DNA of 64,000 nt, taken from Bacillota bacterium. GTDB taxonomy: Bacteria; Bacillota; Clostridia; Christensenellales; Aristaeellaceae. Position 1 is the first letter of the stretch, and each line of letters starts with the position of its first letter. Where the stretch lies: assembly GCA_023413135.1 (NCBI GenBank), contig JAEZQK010000041.1, positions 7,362 to 71,361 of the forward strand. Reading direction: 5' to 3'. The position numbers and the translations under genes are program-made. Shown piece by piece: positions 25,259 through 32,706 of the stretch. The notes beneath the pieces were generated by a model, which saw only the letters and a list, made by a program, of their open reading frames with translations, was not told the origin of the DNA and made no database searches.

Positions 25259-25738
25259 CTATTCGATGGTATCGACCTTCGTTTTCAGTTCGGTGAGCAG
25301 CGTCAACAGCTGCGTTTGCGGCTCCTTTGTCTGCTGCCCTGTTTGCAGCCTGGCATCGAACGTATCGATTACCGTATAAATAGCGTCAAACACGCTCGCA
25401 TCCACCACATGCTGGCCGTTCCCTTTCAGTCCTACATGGATCTGCTGCAGCGTTTGCATGGCGTATACATGCTGCCTAAGTTTCCCCAGCAGGTTAGCGG
25501 TGTTGGATCCCCCTGTGCGGGACAGGTTGTTCACCTGGGTGATGGCATGGCCTGCCTCGCTGCGCATGCGCTCCCGGTAAAGTGCCTGCTCCTTTCCCTC
25601 AAACCGCATGGCGTTGCCGCCAAGGATGCCCAATACCACCACTGCGATGACCAGCAAGATGGAAAGCACCTTGCCAACCTGCTGCCTCATGCGCTGTGCG
25701 CCCGTGTTGCCCCGCATTTGCTGCGAATACCGGTACAT
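25259..25738 (-). CDS. Hypothetical single-helix membrane protein
   Basis: A 159-residue protein with a basic N-terminal tail, one membrane helix (about residues 23-43, ILLVIAVVVLGILGG) and an extracytoplasmic, mostly helical domain of about 110 residues rich in Gln and Thr. No family is recognised; the layout recalls LemA-like or sensor-like domains but no motif supports either. The start follows AAGGAGGG at ideal spacing, which supports expression. It stands alone between pyrG and the alpha/beta hydrolase. Confidence 0.7.
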   Translation of the reverse strand: MYRYSQQMRGNTGAQRMRQQVGKVLSILLVIAVVVLGILGGNAMRFEGKEQALYRERMRSEAGHAITQVNNLSRTGGSNTANLLGKLRQHVYAMQTLQQIHVGLKGNGQHVVDASVFDAIYTVIDTFDARLQTGQQTKEPQTQLLTLLTELKTKVDTIE

Positions 25739-25882
25739 GATTTCCCTCCTTGAAATTAACCACTGATTTGTTCAGGTGGCACATACGATGTCGTTTTTTC
25801 GTCCTACGGCTCCTCCGCCTTCATGAAACCATCACTTATTTGCGACTGTATCTGGGCCGGCTGCCATGACAGTTGGTCCTTT

Positions 25883-25911
25883 ATTATACCACAAATCCAT
25901 CAGGTGGTAAA
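25883..25911 (-). promoter_or_regulatory. Promoter for the single-helix membrane protein gene
   Basis: On the minus strand TTTACC and TATAAT lie 17 bases apart, with TGG before the -10 element. The leader is about 140 bases. The rest of the 434-base gap 25739-26172 holds an imperfect CCCATTCT/AGAATGGG inverted repeat near 25960-26000, a weak hairpin near 26098-26120 after the hydrolase gene, and the heptamer array. Confidence 0.6.
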
Positions 25912-26139
25912 GTACCCGGAAAAATGGCAGGAGAAACATGGTAAAGTGGTTTTATCTTACCCCATTCTTACCCATTTTTATGCAACCGGGGAGAATGGGC
26001 TCTTATTGGTGCAATGCGCATGCAACGGACGACAGTATAATCATACAACGATATAGAATGCCATGATTCATGCGAAACTATGAATCGGCATAATAGCAAA
26101 GGCCCTCCTCACGGAAGGCCATTAGCAGGCGCAGTGAAC

Positions 26140-26185
26140 TTATTATACTGTTCACTATTCATTGTTCATCGTTCACTGTTCATTG
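26140..26185. repeat. Heptamer array overlapping the end of a gene
   Basis: Near-tandem TGTTCAC/TGTTCAT units, almost identical in order to the array at 2977-3016. The array covers the last codons and stop codon of the alpha/beta hydrolase, whose C-terminal SNEQ residues are encoded by the repeat. Confidence 0.75.
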
Positions 26186-27018
26186 GAAATCTCATATTCA
26201 CGGACCCTATCCAGCCACTCCAGCGTAAGCGCACGGAACAGCTCCGCCTGCTCCACTTGCAGGTTATGCCCGGCCCTGTCCAGTATGGCAAACGATGCCC
26301 GGGGGTAGTTCTCCAGAATACGCCAGGCATCCCGGTAACCAACGCTTGCGTCCTGGCGGCCCAGCAGAATAAGCGCCGGATTGGGATACGGCGTATCCAG
26401 CTGGTCCACATCATAGGTAAAGGCGTACCCGTTTGCACGGAACCAATCCAGAAAGGGATTATCCGCGATGCGTATTCCCGACAGAATCTCGTCGCGGAAC
26501 CTTTCCCATACTTCCTGCGTTTGAACAACATTGATGCCTGTAAAATCCTCCACTTCGGACGGGGTAAGCCTCGCAAGCAACGCCGGATCCGTTTTCAAAG
26601 CCACATGCTTGGGCAGCGTCCGCCGGGCTATATCCGTTTCGATGGCGGGGCATAGGAGAAGAAGCCCGGCTACGCGGCCGGCCGCGCGCCGTACCATCCC
26701 CCTTGCCAAATATCCGCCGTAGGATTCGCCCGCAAGCAAAAAGCGTTCGCCGGGAATCACCTCATCCACAAAGGCCAGCAAGATGTCCAGCATCACGTCG
26801 GAATTAATAATCCAAGGCGCGCTTTTCGTTTTTCCCATGCCCGGAAGGTCCATATAGATTCTTCTGTATCCATGTACCTCCTGAAAAATGGGCTCCAGAC
26901 AACCGCTCATAAGTCGGTGGTCCACATGGTAACCATGAATCAGCAAAACAGGTTGGCCCTGCCCGATGGATTCATAGTGGATGGCTAGATTCTTGACTAT
27001 GCATTCCATGGTTTTCAA
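26173..27018 (-). CDS. Alpha/beta hydrolase
   Basis: A 281-residue alpha/beta-fold hydrolase. The oxyanion region VLLIHGYHVDH, the nucleophile elbow GESYGG, the acid in LLGRQDAS and the base in RAGHNLQVE give a full Ser-Asp-His triad. The substrate is unknown; esters or lactones are typical. The annotated start is TTG 27018, seven bases after GGAGGAAA; ATG 27009 is the alternative. The C terminus runs into a heptamer repeat array. Confidence 0.88.
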   Translation of the reverse strand: MKTMECIVKNLAIHYESIGQGQPVLLIHGYHVDHRLMSGCLEPIFQEVHGYRRIYMDLPGMGKTKSAPWIINSDVMLDILLAFVDEVIPGERFLLAGESYGGYLARGMVRRAAGRVAGLLLLCPAIETDIARRTLPKHVALKTDPALLARLTPSEVEDFTGINVVQTQEVWERFRDEILSGIRIADNPFLDWFRANGYAFTYDVDQLDTPYPNPALILLGRQDASVGYRDAWRILENYPRASFAILDRAGHNLQVEQAELFRALTLEWLDRVREYEISNEQ

Positions 27019-27194
27019 TCCTTTCCTCCGGAACAGCCGGCGGTATGGAGTGTATCAGAATCCCACTATTTGTCAATACGCTATCCTGGAATAAATGGAA
27101 ATGCACACAAAAACGAAAACAGCGCATGTATTTGACCTCGTATGAATATTTGGCAATGCTTGCCGGGCTGGTTTATATATTCAAAAACCAAATA

Positions 27195-27375
27195 AACTGA
27201 ATTCGTAATCCCCAGCAGAGAAGCCAATAAACAACGCCGTAGGGGCGGGGCTCTGCTCCGCCCGATGAGAAACAGTGCCTACAGTAGCGGGCGGTTAAGA
27301 AGCCCTGCCCCTACGGCGTTCAGACAAAAGTGAATGGGTTTTCCAATCAATCACAATCCCCGGCGGATAAGCCAA
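27195..27375 (-). repeat. Composite REP-containing element, copy 1
   Basis: One of three copies of an element of about 190 bases (others at 45355-45550 and 52530-52720). Read on the minus strand it starts TTGGCTTATCCGCCGGGG, has CCCATTCAC and GAACGCCGTAGGGG, then a REP core, then CCCCTACGGCGTTG and TTGGCTTCTCTGC. The flanks are conserved among copies while the core differs: here it is the GTAGGGGCGGGG class. The element fills most of the gap 27019-27385; the rest (27019-27194) shows nothing recognisable. Confidence 0.8.
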
Positions 27376-27385
27376 CAGGATACCG

Positions 27386-27625
27386 TTATATATCTGCCCA
27401 GGCCGGCAGCTTTTTCATAAGCCGGATGGCCGTTTCCCGGGCGGCCTTCTCATCCAGCCCCTGGGTATTCATCAGAAAATGGGTGGTCCCTTCCAATTTT
27501 TCCGGGTAGGATTGCATGGTGCCATCCGGCCGCGCGCAGTACAGGCAGTAATCCTTCGTCTCGTCCCCTTGGGCAAAGTCCTCACGCTTGGTCATGGGCA
27601 TCCCGCAGGCAATGCAAGTCTTCAT
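27386..27625 (-). CDS. Small zinc-ribbon protein
   Basis: A 79-residue protein with two CxxC pairs (CIACGMPM at residues 4-7 and CLYCARPDG at 27-30) that form a four-cysteine zinc ribbon, matching the putative zinc-ribbon family PF12674. The C-terminal half is helical (EKAARETAIRLMKKLP). The function of the family is unknown. It starts 44 bases inside the end of the TetR gene on the same strand, so translation is coupled and the two probably work in one circuit. Confidence 0.82.
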   Translation of the reverse strand: MKTCIACGMPMTKREDFAQGDETKDYCLYCARPDGTMQSYPEKLEGTTHFLMNTQGLDEKAARETAIRLMKKLPAWADI

Positions 27626-28223
27626 GGTCTTTTCTCCTTTCGATATTCAGAAGTCTCAAATAGGAATCTATCAGCATATCGCCGTGGCGCGCGATCACGC
27701 CGCCCTCCGGGGCAAACAGGTCGCCATTTTGCAAATAGTGGTGCAAAAGGCCAATCCACATGGAAAACAGCACATGAGCCGGGATACCGGCCTTCTCCTC
27801 CGCCTCCTCCCTCTTAAGTGCCTTTGTAAAGTGCAGCGAAAGGACCGATTGTATCATCACAAAGCTGTCCCGTGCCGCTTGGGGAATCAGCCTTGCTTCC
27901 ATCAAAAGCCGGGTGTAGAAGCATTCGTATTCCCCTATCCCCTTAAGGTGCGCGTGAAGCACCTCATCAAGGCTGCCCCCGCTTTCCGAAAGGTCATGGG
28001 TTCGCGCGGCAATCTCCTTTCCATAGTGGCTGACCACCGCCTCCGTAAGCTCCTCCTGCGACTTGAAATGCACGAAAACCGTGCCGTGGGATACGCCCGC
28101 TTCCCTGGCGATGTCCTCCATGCGGCTTTGCATGATCCCCTGCCTGGAAAATACAAGGTAGGCTGCCTGGAGCAGCTTTTCCCGCGTTTGCTCCTTTTGC
28201 AGTTGGCGATTGTTTACTTTCAA
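27582..28223 (-). CDS. TetR/AcrR family transcriptional regulator
   Basis: A 213-residue regulator with an N-terminal helix-turn-helix (about residues 12-58, AAYLVFSRQGIMQSRMEDIA then GVSHGTVFVHFKSQEEL) and a helical ligand-binding C-terminal domain. The start is TTG 28223, seven bases after AAGGAG. A perfect 14-base palindrome overlaps its own promoter, predicting autorepression. The zinc-ribbon gene overlaps its end. The inducer is unknown. Confidence 0.93.
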   Translation of the reverse strand: MKVNNRQLQKEQTREKLLQAAYLVFSRQGIMQSRMEDIAREAGVSHGTVFVHFKSQEELTEAVVSHYGKEIAARTHDLSESGGSLDEVLHAHLKGIGEYECFYTRLLMEARLIPQAARDSFVMIQSVLSLHFTKALKREEAEEKAGIPAHVLFSMWIGLLHHYLQNGDLFAPEGGVIARHGDMLIDSYLRLLNIERRKDHEDLHCLRDAHDQA

Positions 28224-28242
28224 TCATTGACTCCTTAATCAT

Positions 28243-28284
28243 TGACTTTAAAGTCATTATAATCTTCACATCTGTCTCTGTCAA
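28243..28284 (-). promoter_or_regulatory. TetR promoter with overlapping operator palindrome
   Basis: On the minus strand TTGACA (28279-28284) and TATAAT (28256-28261) are 17 bases apart, a perfect sigma-A promoter. The palindrome TGACTTTAAAGTCA (28243-28256) covers the transcription start. AATCATTGACT is also repeated directly at 28222 and 28238. The arrangement fits an autoregulated tetR gene. Confidence 0.78.
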
Positions 28285-28394
28285 TACTCTTTGCAACATT
28301 TTTGATGCGCTTGCAAAATCCTGCTTGACAAACGGCGGTTGCTCCGCTACAATCTTTCCAATTGAAAGCAAACGCCATGACTGGGCTAAGTAAC

Positions 28395-28620
28395 CCCCAA
28401 ACCTCTTTCAGAGAACTGCCGGATGGTGCAAGGCATAAGGGTTTTCGGGCGAACCTCACCCACGAGCGGCCGCTTGAAAGCGGGGTTACCCGCAAGTAGC
28501 AGCGGACGGGACCGGCCCGTAACAGCCCGGCACAAGCGGGGGCTTCGGCCCCAAGCAGAGTGGTACCGCGGATGTTTTTATGCCTCCGTCTCTGATTTAT
28601 CTCAGAGACGGGGTTTTTTT
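28395..28620 (+). ncRNA. T-box leader, predicted leucine (CUC) specifier
   Basis: The T-box core AGAGTGGTACCGCGG lies at 28557-28571 and is followed by a terminator (28585-28620, CCGTCTCTGA with TCAGAGACGG and seven T). Upstream, AGAGAACTGCC, GGATGGTGCAAGGC and GAACCTCACCC-ACGAGC match stem I landmarks. The triplet CTC at 28455-28457, followed by A, sits where the specifier codon is expected, so tRNA-Leu is the likely effector; UGGU in the T-box bulge fits an A73 acceptor end. It ends 19 bases before the acyl-CoA synthetase gene. Uncharged tRNA should turn that gene on. Confidence 0.88.
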
Positions 28621-28639
28621 ATGATAGGAGGCGGTTTTC

Positions 28640-30316
28640 ATGGCCATCACTACGCTGAATGACTACACCATTCCGGGGCTCTTGCGCAAAAACGTACGGG
28701 AGATCCCCGATAACGACTGCATTGTCGCCCCGGAATACAACGTACGGTGGAGCTGGCGGGAGTTTGACCGTCTGACCAGCCTGGTGGCAAGGGGCATGCT
28801 GGCCATGAACATCAAAAAGGGTGACCATGTGGCCATATGGGCCACCAACCTGCCTGAGTGGATGCTCACTATGTTTGCCACGGCCAAAATCGGCGCGATC
28901 CTGGTAACGGTGAACACCAATTACAAGCAATTTGAGGTGGAGTATCTGCTGCGCCAGAGCGACGCCAAAATGCTGGTGATGATGCCTGAAAACCGGGACA
29001 ACCATTACCTGAACCACATCCTGAACCTGATGCCCTCCCTCAAGGAAAAAGCGCCGGGGGATGTAGGTGATCCCGGTCTGCCGTTTTTGAAATCCGTGGT
29101 GCTCATCGGAGATCATCCCGACTGTCCCATGGGCGCGCATCGTTTTTCGGAATTTTATGAACTGGCCGAAACCGTGCCGGATTCCAGGGTGGAGGATCTG
29201 ATTGCCTCCGCCGATACCCACGACGTTATCAATATGCAGTATACCTCTGGCACCACGGGCTTCCCCAAGGGTGTGATGCTGACCCACCACAACATTACCA
29301 ACAACGGCCAGTTCATGGGCGACCGCATGAAGTTCACTCCCAATGACCGGCTTTTGATCGTGGTACCCCTGTTCCACTGCTTCGGCTGCGTGCTGGGGGT
29401 GATGACGTGTTTGACCCACGGCACCACCATCGTTTTGATGGAGCGGTACAACCCCCTCAGGGAAATGGAAATGCTGGTGGCAGAAAAATGCACCGCCGTG
29501 CACGGTGTGCCCACCATGTTTATCGGCATGCTGGAGCATCCTGATTTCAGCAAGTTTGATTTTTCACACCTGCGCACAGGGATCATGGCCGGCTCCCCCT
29601 GCCCCATCAAGGCCATGCGGGATGTGAATACCAAGATGCACATGAGCGAGATCACCATCGTGTTCGGGCAGACGGAGTCCTCCCCCGGCATGACGCAATC
29701 CTCCGCCGACGACCCGCTGGAGCTGCGCGTGAGCACCGTGGGCAAGCTTCTGCCCTGTACCGAGGGCAAGATCGTAAGCCCCGAAACCGGCCTGGAGCAG
29801 CCCCGGGGCGTGCCCGGCGAGATCGTAACCCGCGGATATCTTGTTATGAAGGGCTACTATAAAATGCCGGAGGCCACCCGCCAGGCCATCGATCCCGAGG
29901 GCTGGCTGCACACCGGCGATATCGGTACCATGGATGAGGAAGGCAATTTCCGCATCACGGGCCGCTTGAAAGATATGATCATCCGCGGCGGCGAGAACAT
30001 CTATCCCCGGGAGATCGAGGAATTCCTCTATACCCATCCCGCCATCCGGGATGTGCAGGTGGTGGGCGTGCCCGATGAAAAGTACGGCGAGGAAGTGCTT
30101 GCCTGCGTGATCCTGCGCGACGGCATGGAAGCCACCCAAGAGGAGATCATCCAGTTCGTGAAAGGCGGCATGTCCCGCTTCAAATCCCCCCGCTATGTCA
30201 TTTTCATGAACTCCTTCCCTATGACCGCCAGCGGCAAGATACAAAAATACAAGCTTCGGGAAATGGGCGTGCAGGCGCTTAACCTGCAAGCCGCGGACGC
30301 GATCGAGACAGCCTAG
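28640..30316 (+). CDS. AMP-dependent acyl-CoA synthetase (ligase)
   Basis: The 558-residue enzyme activates a carboxylic acid with ATP and joins it to CoA through an acyl-adenylate. ANL-superfamily motifs are complete: the phosphate loop YTSGTTGFPKGV, VFGQTESSPG, the YGEEVLAC region, the hinge GRLKDMIIRGGENIYPREIEE and the C-terminal catalytic Lys in TASGKIQKYKLRE. It resembles FadD/AcsA-type enzymes; chain length cannot be told. The start follows TAGGAGGCGG, immediately after a T-box terminator. Control by a leucine T-box is unusual for this family and suggests a branched-chain acid substrate. Its stop codon lies within a repeat hairpin. Confidence 0.93.
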   Translation: MAITTLNDYTIPGLLRKNVREIPDNDCIVAPEYNVRWSWREFDRLTSLVARGMLAMNIKKGDHVAIWATNLPEWMLTMFATAKIGAILVTVNTNYKQFEVEYLLRQSDAKMLVMMPENRDNHYLNHILNLMPSLKEKAPGDVGDPGLPFLKSVVLIGDHPDCPMGAHRFSEFYELAETVPDSRVEDLIASADTHDVINMQYTSGTTGFPKGVMLTHHNITNNGQFMGDRMKFTPNDRLLIVVPLFHCFGCVLGVMTCLTHGTTIVLMERYNPLREMEMLVAEKCTAVHGVPTMFIGMLEHPDFSKFDFSHLRTGIMAGSPCPIKAMRDVNTKMHMSEITIVFGQTESSPGMTQSSADDPLELRVSTVGKLLPCTEGKIVSPETGLEQPRGVPGEIVTRGYLVMKGYYKMPEATRQAIDPEGWLHTGDIGTMDEEGNFRITGRLKDMIIRGGENIYPREIEEFLYTHPAIRDVQVVGVPDEKYGEEVLACVILRDGMEATQEEIIQFVKGGMSRFKSPRYVIFMNSFPMTASGKIQKYKLREMGVQALNLQAADAIETA

Positions 30317-30370
30317 GGGCTCTGCCCCTAGGTACCCCGATCAAGGGATACATCCCTTGATAATCCCCAT
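30312..30370 (+). repeat. Stop-codon-linked double-hairpin repeat, copy 1
   Basis: Two perfect stems: CCTAGGGGC with GCCCCTAGG (30312-30332), which contains the TAG stop of the acyl-CoA synthetase gene, and TCAAGGGAT with ATCCCTTGA (30341-30360). Related copies follow stop codons at 45164-45222 and, on the minus strand, 52808-52868. There is no T-tract. Confidence 0.78.
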
Positions 30371-30439
30371 TTTCCATGAAGCATAATAATCGGTAGTTGT
30401 TCTGGAAAAGCGATGCCGATATGATCCTATAGCAAACGG

Positions 30440-30565
30440 AAATTGATAATCGCCCCTACAACTGTATGGTGTTTGTTGTCTTCTCTGCCCGGGCATGTAC
30501 AAGCCGGAAGAAAAGCCAATAAATCCCTTATAGATGTAGGGGCGATTATCAATCGCCCGCCGAGT
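30440..30565. repeat. REP-like palindromes, GATTATCAATC class
   Basis: A half-site ATAATCGCCCCTAC near 30447-30461 and a full palindrome GTAGGGGCGATTATCAATCG near 30537-30556 flank sequence related to the composite element (TTGTCTTCTCTGCCCGGG and AAAAGCCAATAAAT). It looks like a degenerate composite copy. The remaining 30570-30720 is AT-rich with no feature seen. Confidence 0.7.
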
Positions 30566-30724
30566 ACCGGCCATCGGCAGGCCGGAGGGAGGCATGATAT
30601 CCGGCAACAGTTTTATCAATGCATTCATGCTATAATAAATCTACATTTTACTGGCATATCTCATATTTATCTCTTTTTATTCCCTTACAAAAATAGGATT
30701 CTGAAAGATTTTGCGCAGAATTCC

Positions 30725-30769
30725 CTTACATAATCCTTACTTGACATATACTTTTCGACTATCTATATT
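30725..30769 (+). promoter_or_regulatory. Promoter of the phosphate transporter with candidate Pho box
   Basis: TTGACA (30741-30746) and TATATT (30764-30769) are 17 bases apart. Directly upstream, CTTAC repeats at 30725 and 30736 with an 11-base period (CTTACATAATCCTTAC), abutting the -35 element like a Pho box; a third copy is at 30684. The leader to the start at 30903 is about 130 bases and holds a hairpin (CCGGTT with AACCGG, 30795-30820). Confidence 0.6.
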
Positions 30770-30902
30770 GGTTTGGGCGCATCCTGAATACCGTCCGGTT
30801 AGCTTTATGCAATGAACCGGAAAGGTCCATGTAAGGATTTCAACAGCTTCTGCTTTTATATACATACACAAGGCACAGGCAAAATGTTTTAAGGGGTTTT
30901 TT

Positions 30903-31955
30903 ATGAGTGTAGATTTGGGCCAGTTTATGCAAATGCTTGTCTCAAGCCCGCTCCTTTTCGTCACCGTGCTTTTGACGCTTGGCGTTATTCTCGTCAACGG
31001 CTGGACGGATGCCCCCAACGCCATTGCCACCTGCGTTTCCACCAGGGCCATTAGTCCTAGGTCAGCTATCATCATGGCCGCCATATTCAATTTCTTTGGC
31101 GTACTGGTCATGACGCTGGTCAATTCCAAGGTCGCTATGACCATCTACAAGATGGTTGATTTTGGCGGAAACACGCAGGAGGCCACCGTTGCATTGTGCG
31201 CGGCGCTGCTGGCCATCGTGATCTGGGCTACGGCGGCGTGGAAATTCGGCATCCCCACCAGCGAAAGCCACGCGTTGATCGCCGGGCTGTCGGGGGCGGC
31301 CATCGCGCTGCACTCAAGCCTGAACGGCATCAACGGTTCCGAATGGGTAAAGGTGCTTTACGGCCTGGTGCTTTCCACCTTCCTGGGCTTTGGCTCAGGG
31401 TATGTGGTCACCAAAATCACCGAAGCATTGTGCCGCAACATCGAACGAAGGAAAACGGTCGGCTTTTTCAAAGGCGCTCAAATCTTTGGCGGCGCTTCCA
31501 TGGCATTTATGCATGGGGCACAGGACGGCCAGAAGTTCATGAGCGTCTTTTTGCTTGGCATCTTTCTGGTAGGTGGCCAGGGCAATGTGACCAGCTTTGA
31601 TATTCCCATTTGGCTGATGATTCTCTGCTCCCTCATCATGGGCCTTGGAACCTCCATCGGCGGCTACCGCATCATCAAATCCGTGGGGATGGACATGGTC
31701 AAGCTGCAGCCTCACCAGGGCTTTTCCGCCGATCTGGCCGCGGCGGGCTGCCTTTTGTTATCCTCCGTCACGGGGATGCCGGTGAGCACGACCCATACCA
31801 AAACCACCGCTATCATGGGGGTTGGCGCATCCATGCGCCTGTCCGCTGTGGACTGGTCCATTGTGAAGGACATGGTGCTCACCTGGATTTTGACCTTCCC
31901 CGGCTGCGGCCTGTTGGGATTTTTGATGGCCAAGCTGTTCATGATGATCTTTTAA
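30903..31955 (+). CDS. pit: Inorganic phosphate transporter, PiT family
   Basis: A low-affinity, cation-coupled phosphate carrier of the inner membrane. The 350-residue protein has about ten helices and the two PiT signature repeats: NGWTDAPNAIATCVSTRAISP near residues 37-57 and GASMAFMHGAQDGQKF in the second half, with GMPVSTTHTKTTAIMG near the end. The start at 30903 follows AAGGGG. The PhoU-like partner gene begins 30 bases after its stop, the usual pit operon. Confidence 0.95.
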   Translation: MSVDLGQFMQMLVSSPLLFVTVLLTLGVILVNGWTDAPNAIATCVSTRAISPRSAIIMAAIFNFFGVLVMTLVNSKVAMTIYKMVDFGGNTQEATVALCAALLAIVIWATAAWKFGIPTSESHALIAGLSGAAIALHSSLNGINGSEWVKVLYGLVLSTFLGFGSGYVVTKITEALCRNIERRKTVGFFKGAQIFGGASMAFMHGAQDGQKFMSVFLLGIFLVGGQGNVTSFDIPIWLMILCSLIMGLGTSIGGYRIIKSVGMDMVKLQPHQGFSADLAAAGCLLLSSVTGMPVSTTHTKTTAIMGVGASMRLSAVDWSIVKDMVLTWILTFPGCGLLGFLMAKLFMMIF

Positions 31956-31985
31956 GATCACTCCATTTTGAAAGGAAGATGCGCC

Positions 31986-32609
31986 ATGCCCAAACGGACA
32001 TCATATGACTATTTTCAAAGCTTTATTGACTATGCCGACTGCGCGCTGCGCGCAGCCGAATACCTGAATGAAACCATTTTGAACTTTGATCCGGAGACGC
32101 TGCCCGCCAGGATGGATGCAATACATAGCATCGAGCATTTTGCCGACGGCATCAATCATAAGACCCTGGACCACTTGGCCAAGGAATTTCTCCCGCCCAT
32201 CGATCGGGAAGACCTTGCACATCTTTCTCAGGAGCTGGACGACCTGGTGGACGCCATCGATGACATTATGCGCCAAATGTGCATGTATAACGTTACAAAG
32301 CCAAAGCCTGAGGTGTTAAAGCTGTGCGAGCTGCTGGTTCGCTGCTGTTCCGCCGTCAAGACGCTCATCCATGAATTTAAACATTTCAAGAAATCCTCAG
32401 CTATCAAGGACTGCCTTGTCACAATCAACTCCCTGGAGACAGAAGGCGACACGCTGCATTTTGCCGCCGTCAACAAGCTGTTTTCCGCTCCCGAAAACCC
32501 GTTGGATGTGATCATCTGGCACGATATATTCGACGGCTTTGAAGCCTGCTATGACGAATGCGAGCATGTGGCCGAGGTCATCGAAAGCGTAGTTCTGAAG
32601 AATAGCTGA
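31986..32609 (+). CDS. PhoU-like (DUF47) Pit accessory protein
   Basis: A 207-residue all-helical protein of the DUF47/PhoU-like family that accompanies Pit transporters and probably regulates them. Features include FIDYADCALRAAEYL, SIEHFADGINHKTLDHLAKEFLPPIDREDL and the C-terminal IIWHDIFDGFEACYDECEHVAEVIESV, the family signature with acidic metal-binding residues. The start at 31986 follows GGAAG; the Met at 31968 lacks good spacing. It shares the pit promoter and the terminator at 32639-32682. Confidence 0.93.
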   Translation: MPKRTSYDYFQSFIDYADCALRAAEYLNETILNFDPETLPARMDAIHSIEHFADGINHKTLDHLAKEFLPPIDREDLAHLSQELDDLVDAIDDIMRQMCMYNVTKPKPEVLKLCELLVRCCSAVKTLIHEFKHFKKSSAIKDCLVTINSLETEGDTLHFAAVNKLFSAPENPLDVIIWHDIFDGFEACYDECEHVAEVIESVVLKNS

Positions 32610-32638
32610 CAAGACTTTAGTCTATATCAAGAATTGAT

Positions 32639-32682
32639 AAAAGGACCCGCCCTGAGTGAATGCTCCAGACGGGTCCTTTTAA
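32639..32682. terminator. Bidirectional terminator between convergent genes
   Basis: AAAAGGACCCG pairs with CGGGTCCTTTT, giving U-rich ends on both strands. It serves the phosphate operon on the plus strand and the glycosidase operon on the minus strand. Confidence 0.85.
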
Positions 32683-32706
32683 TAAGTCAGGTTTTGTATC
32701 TTTTGC

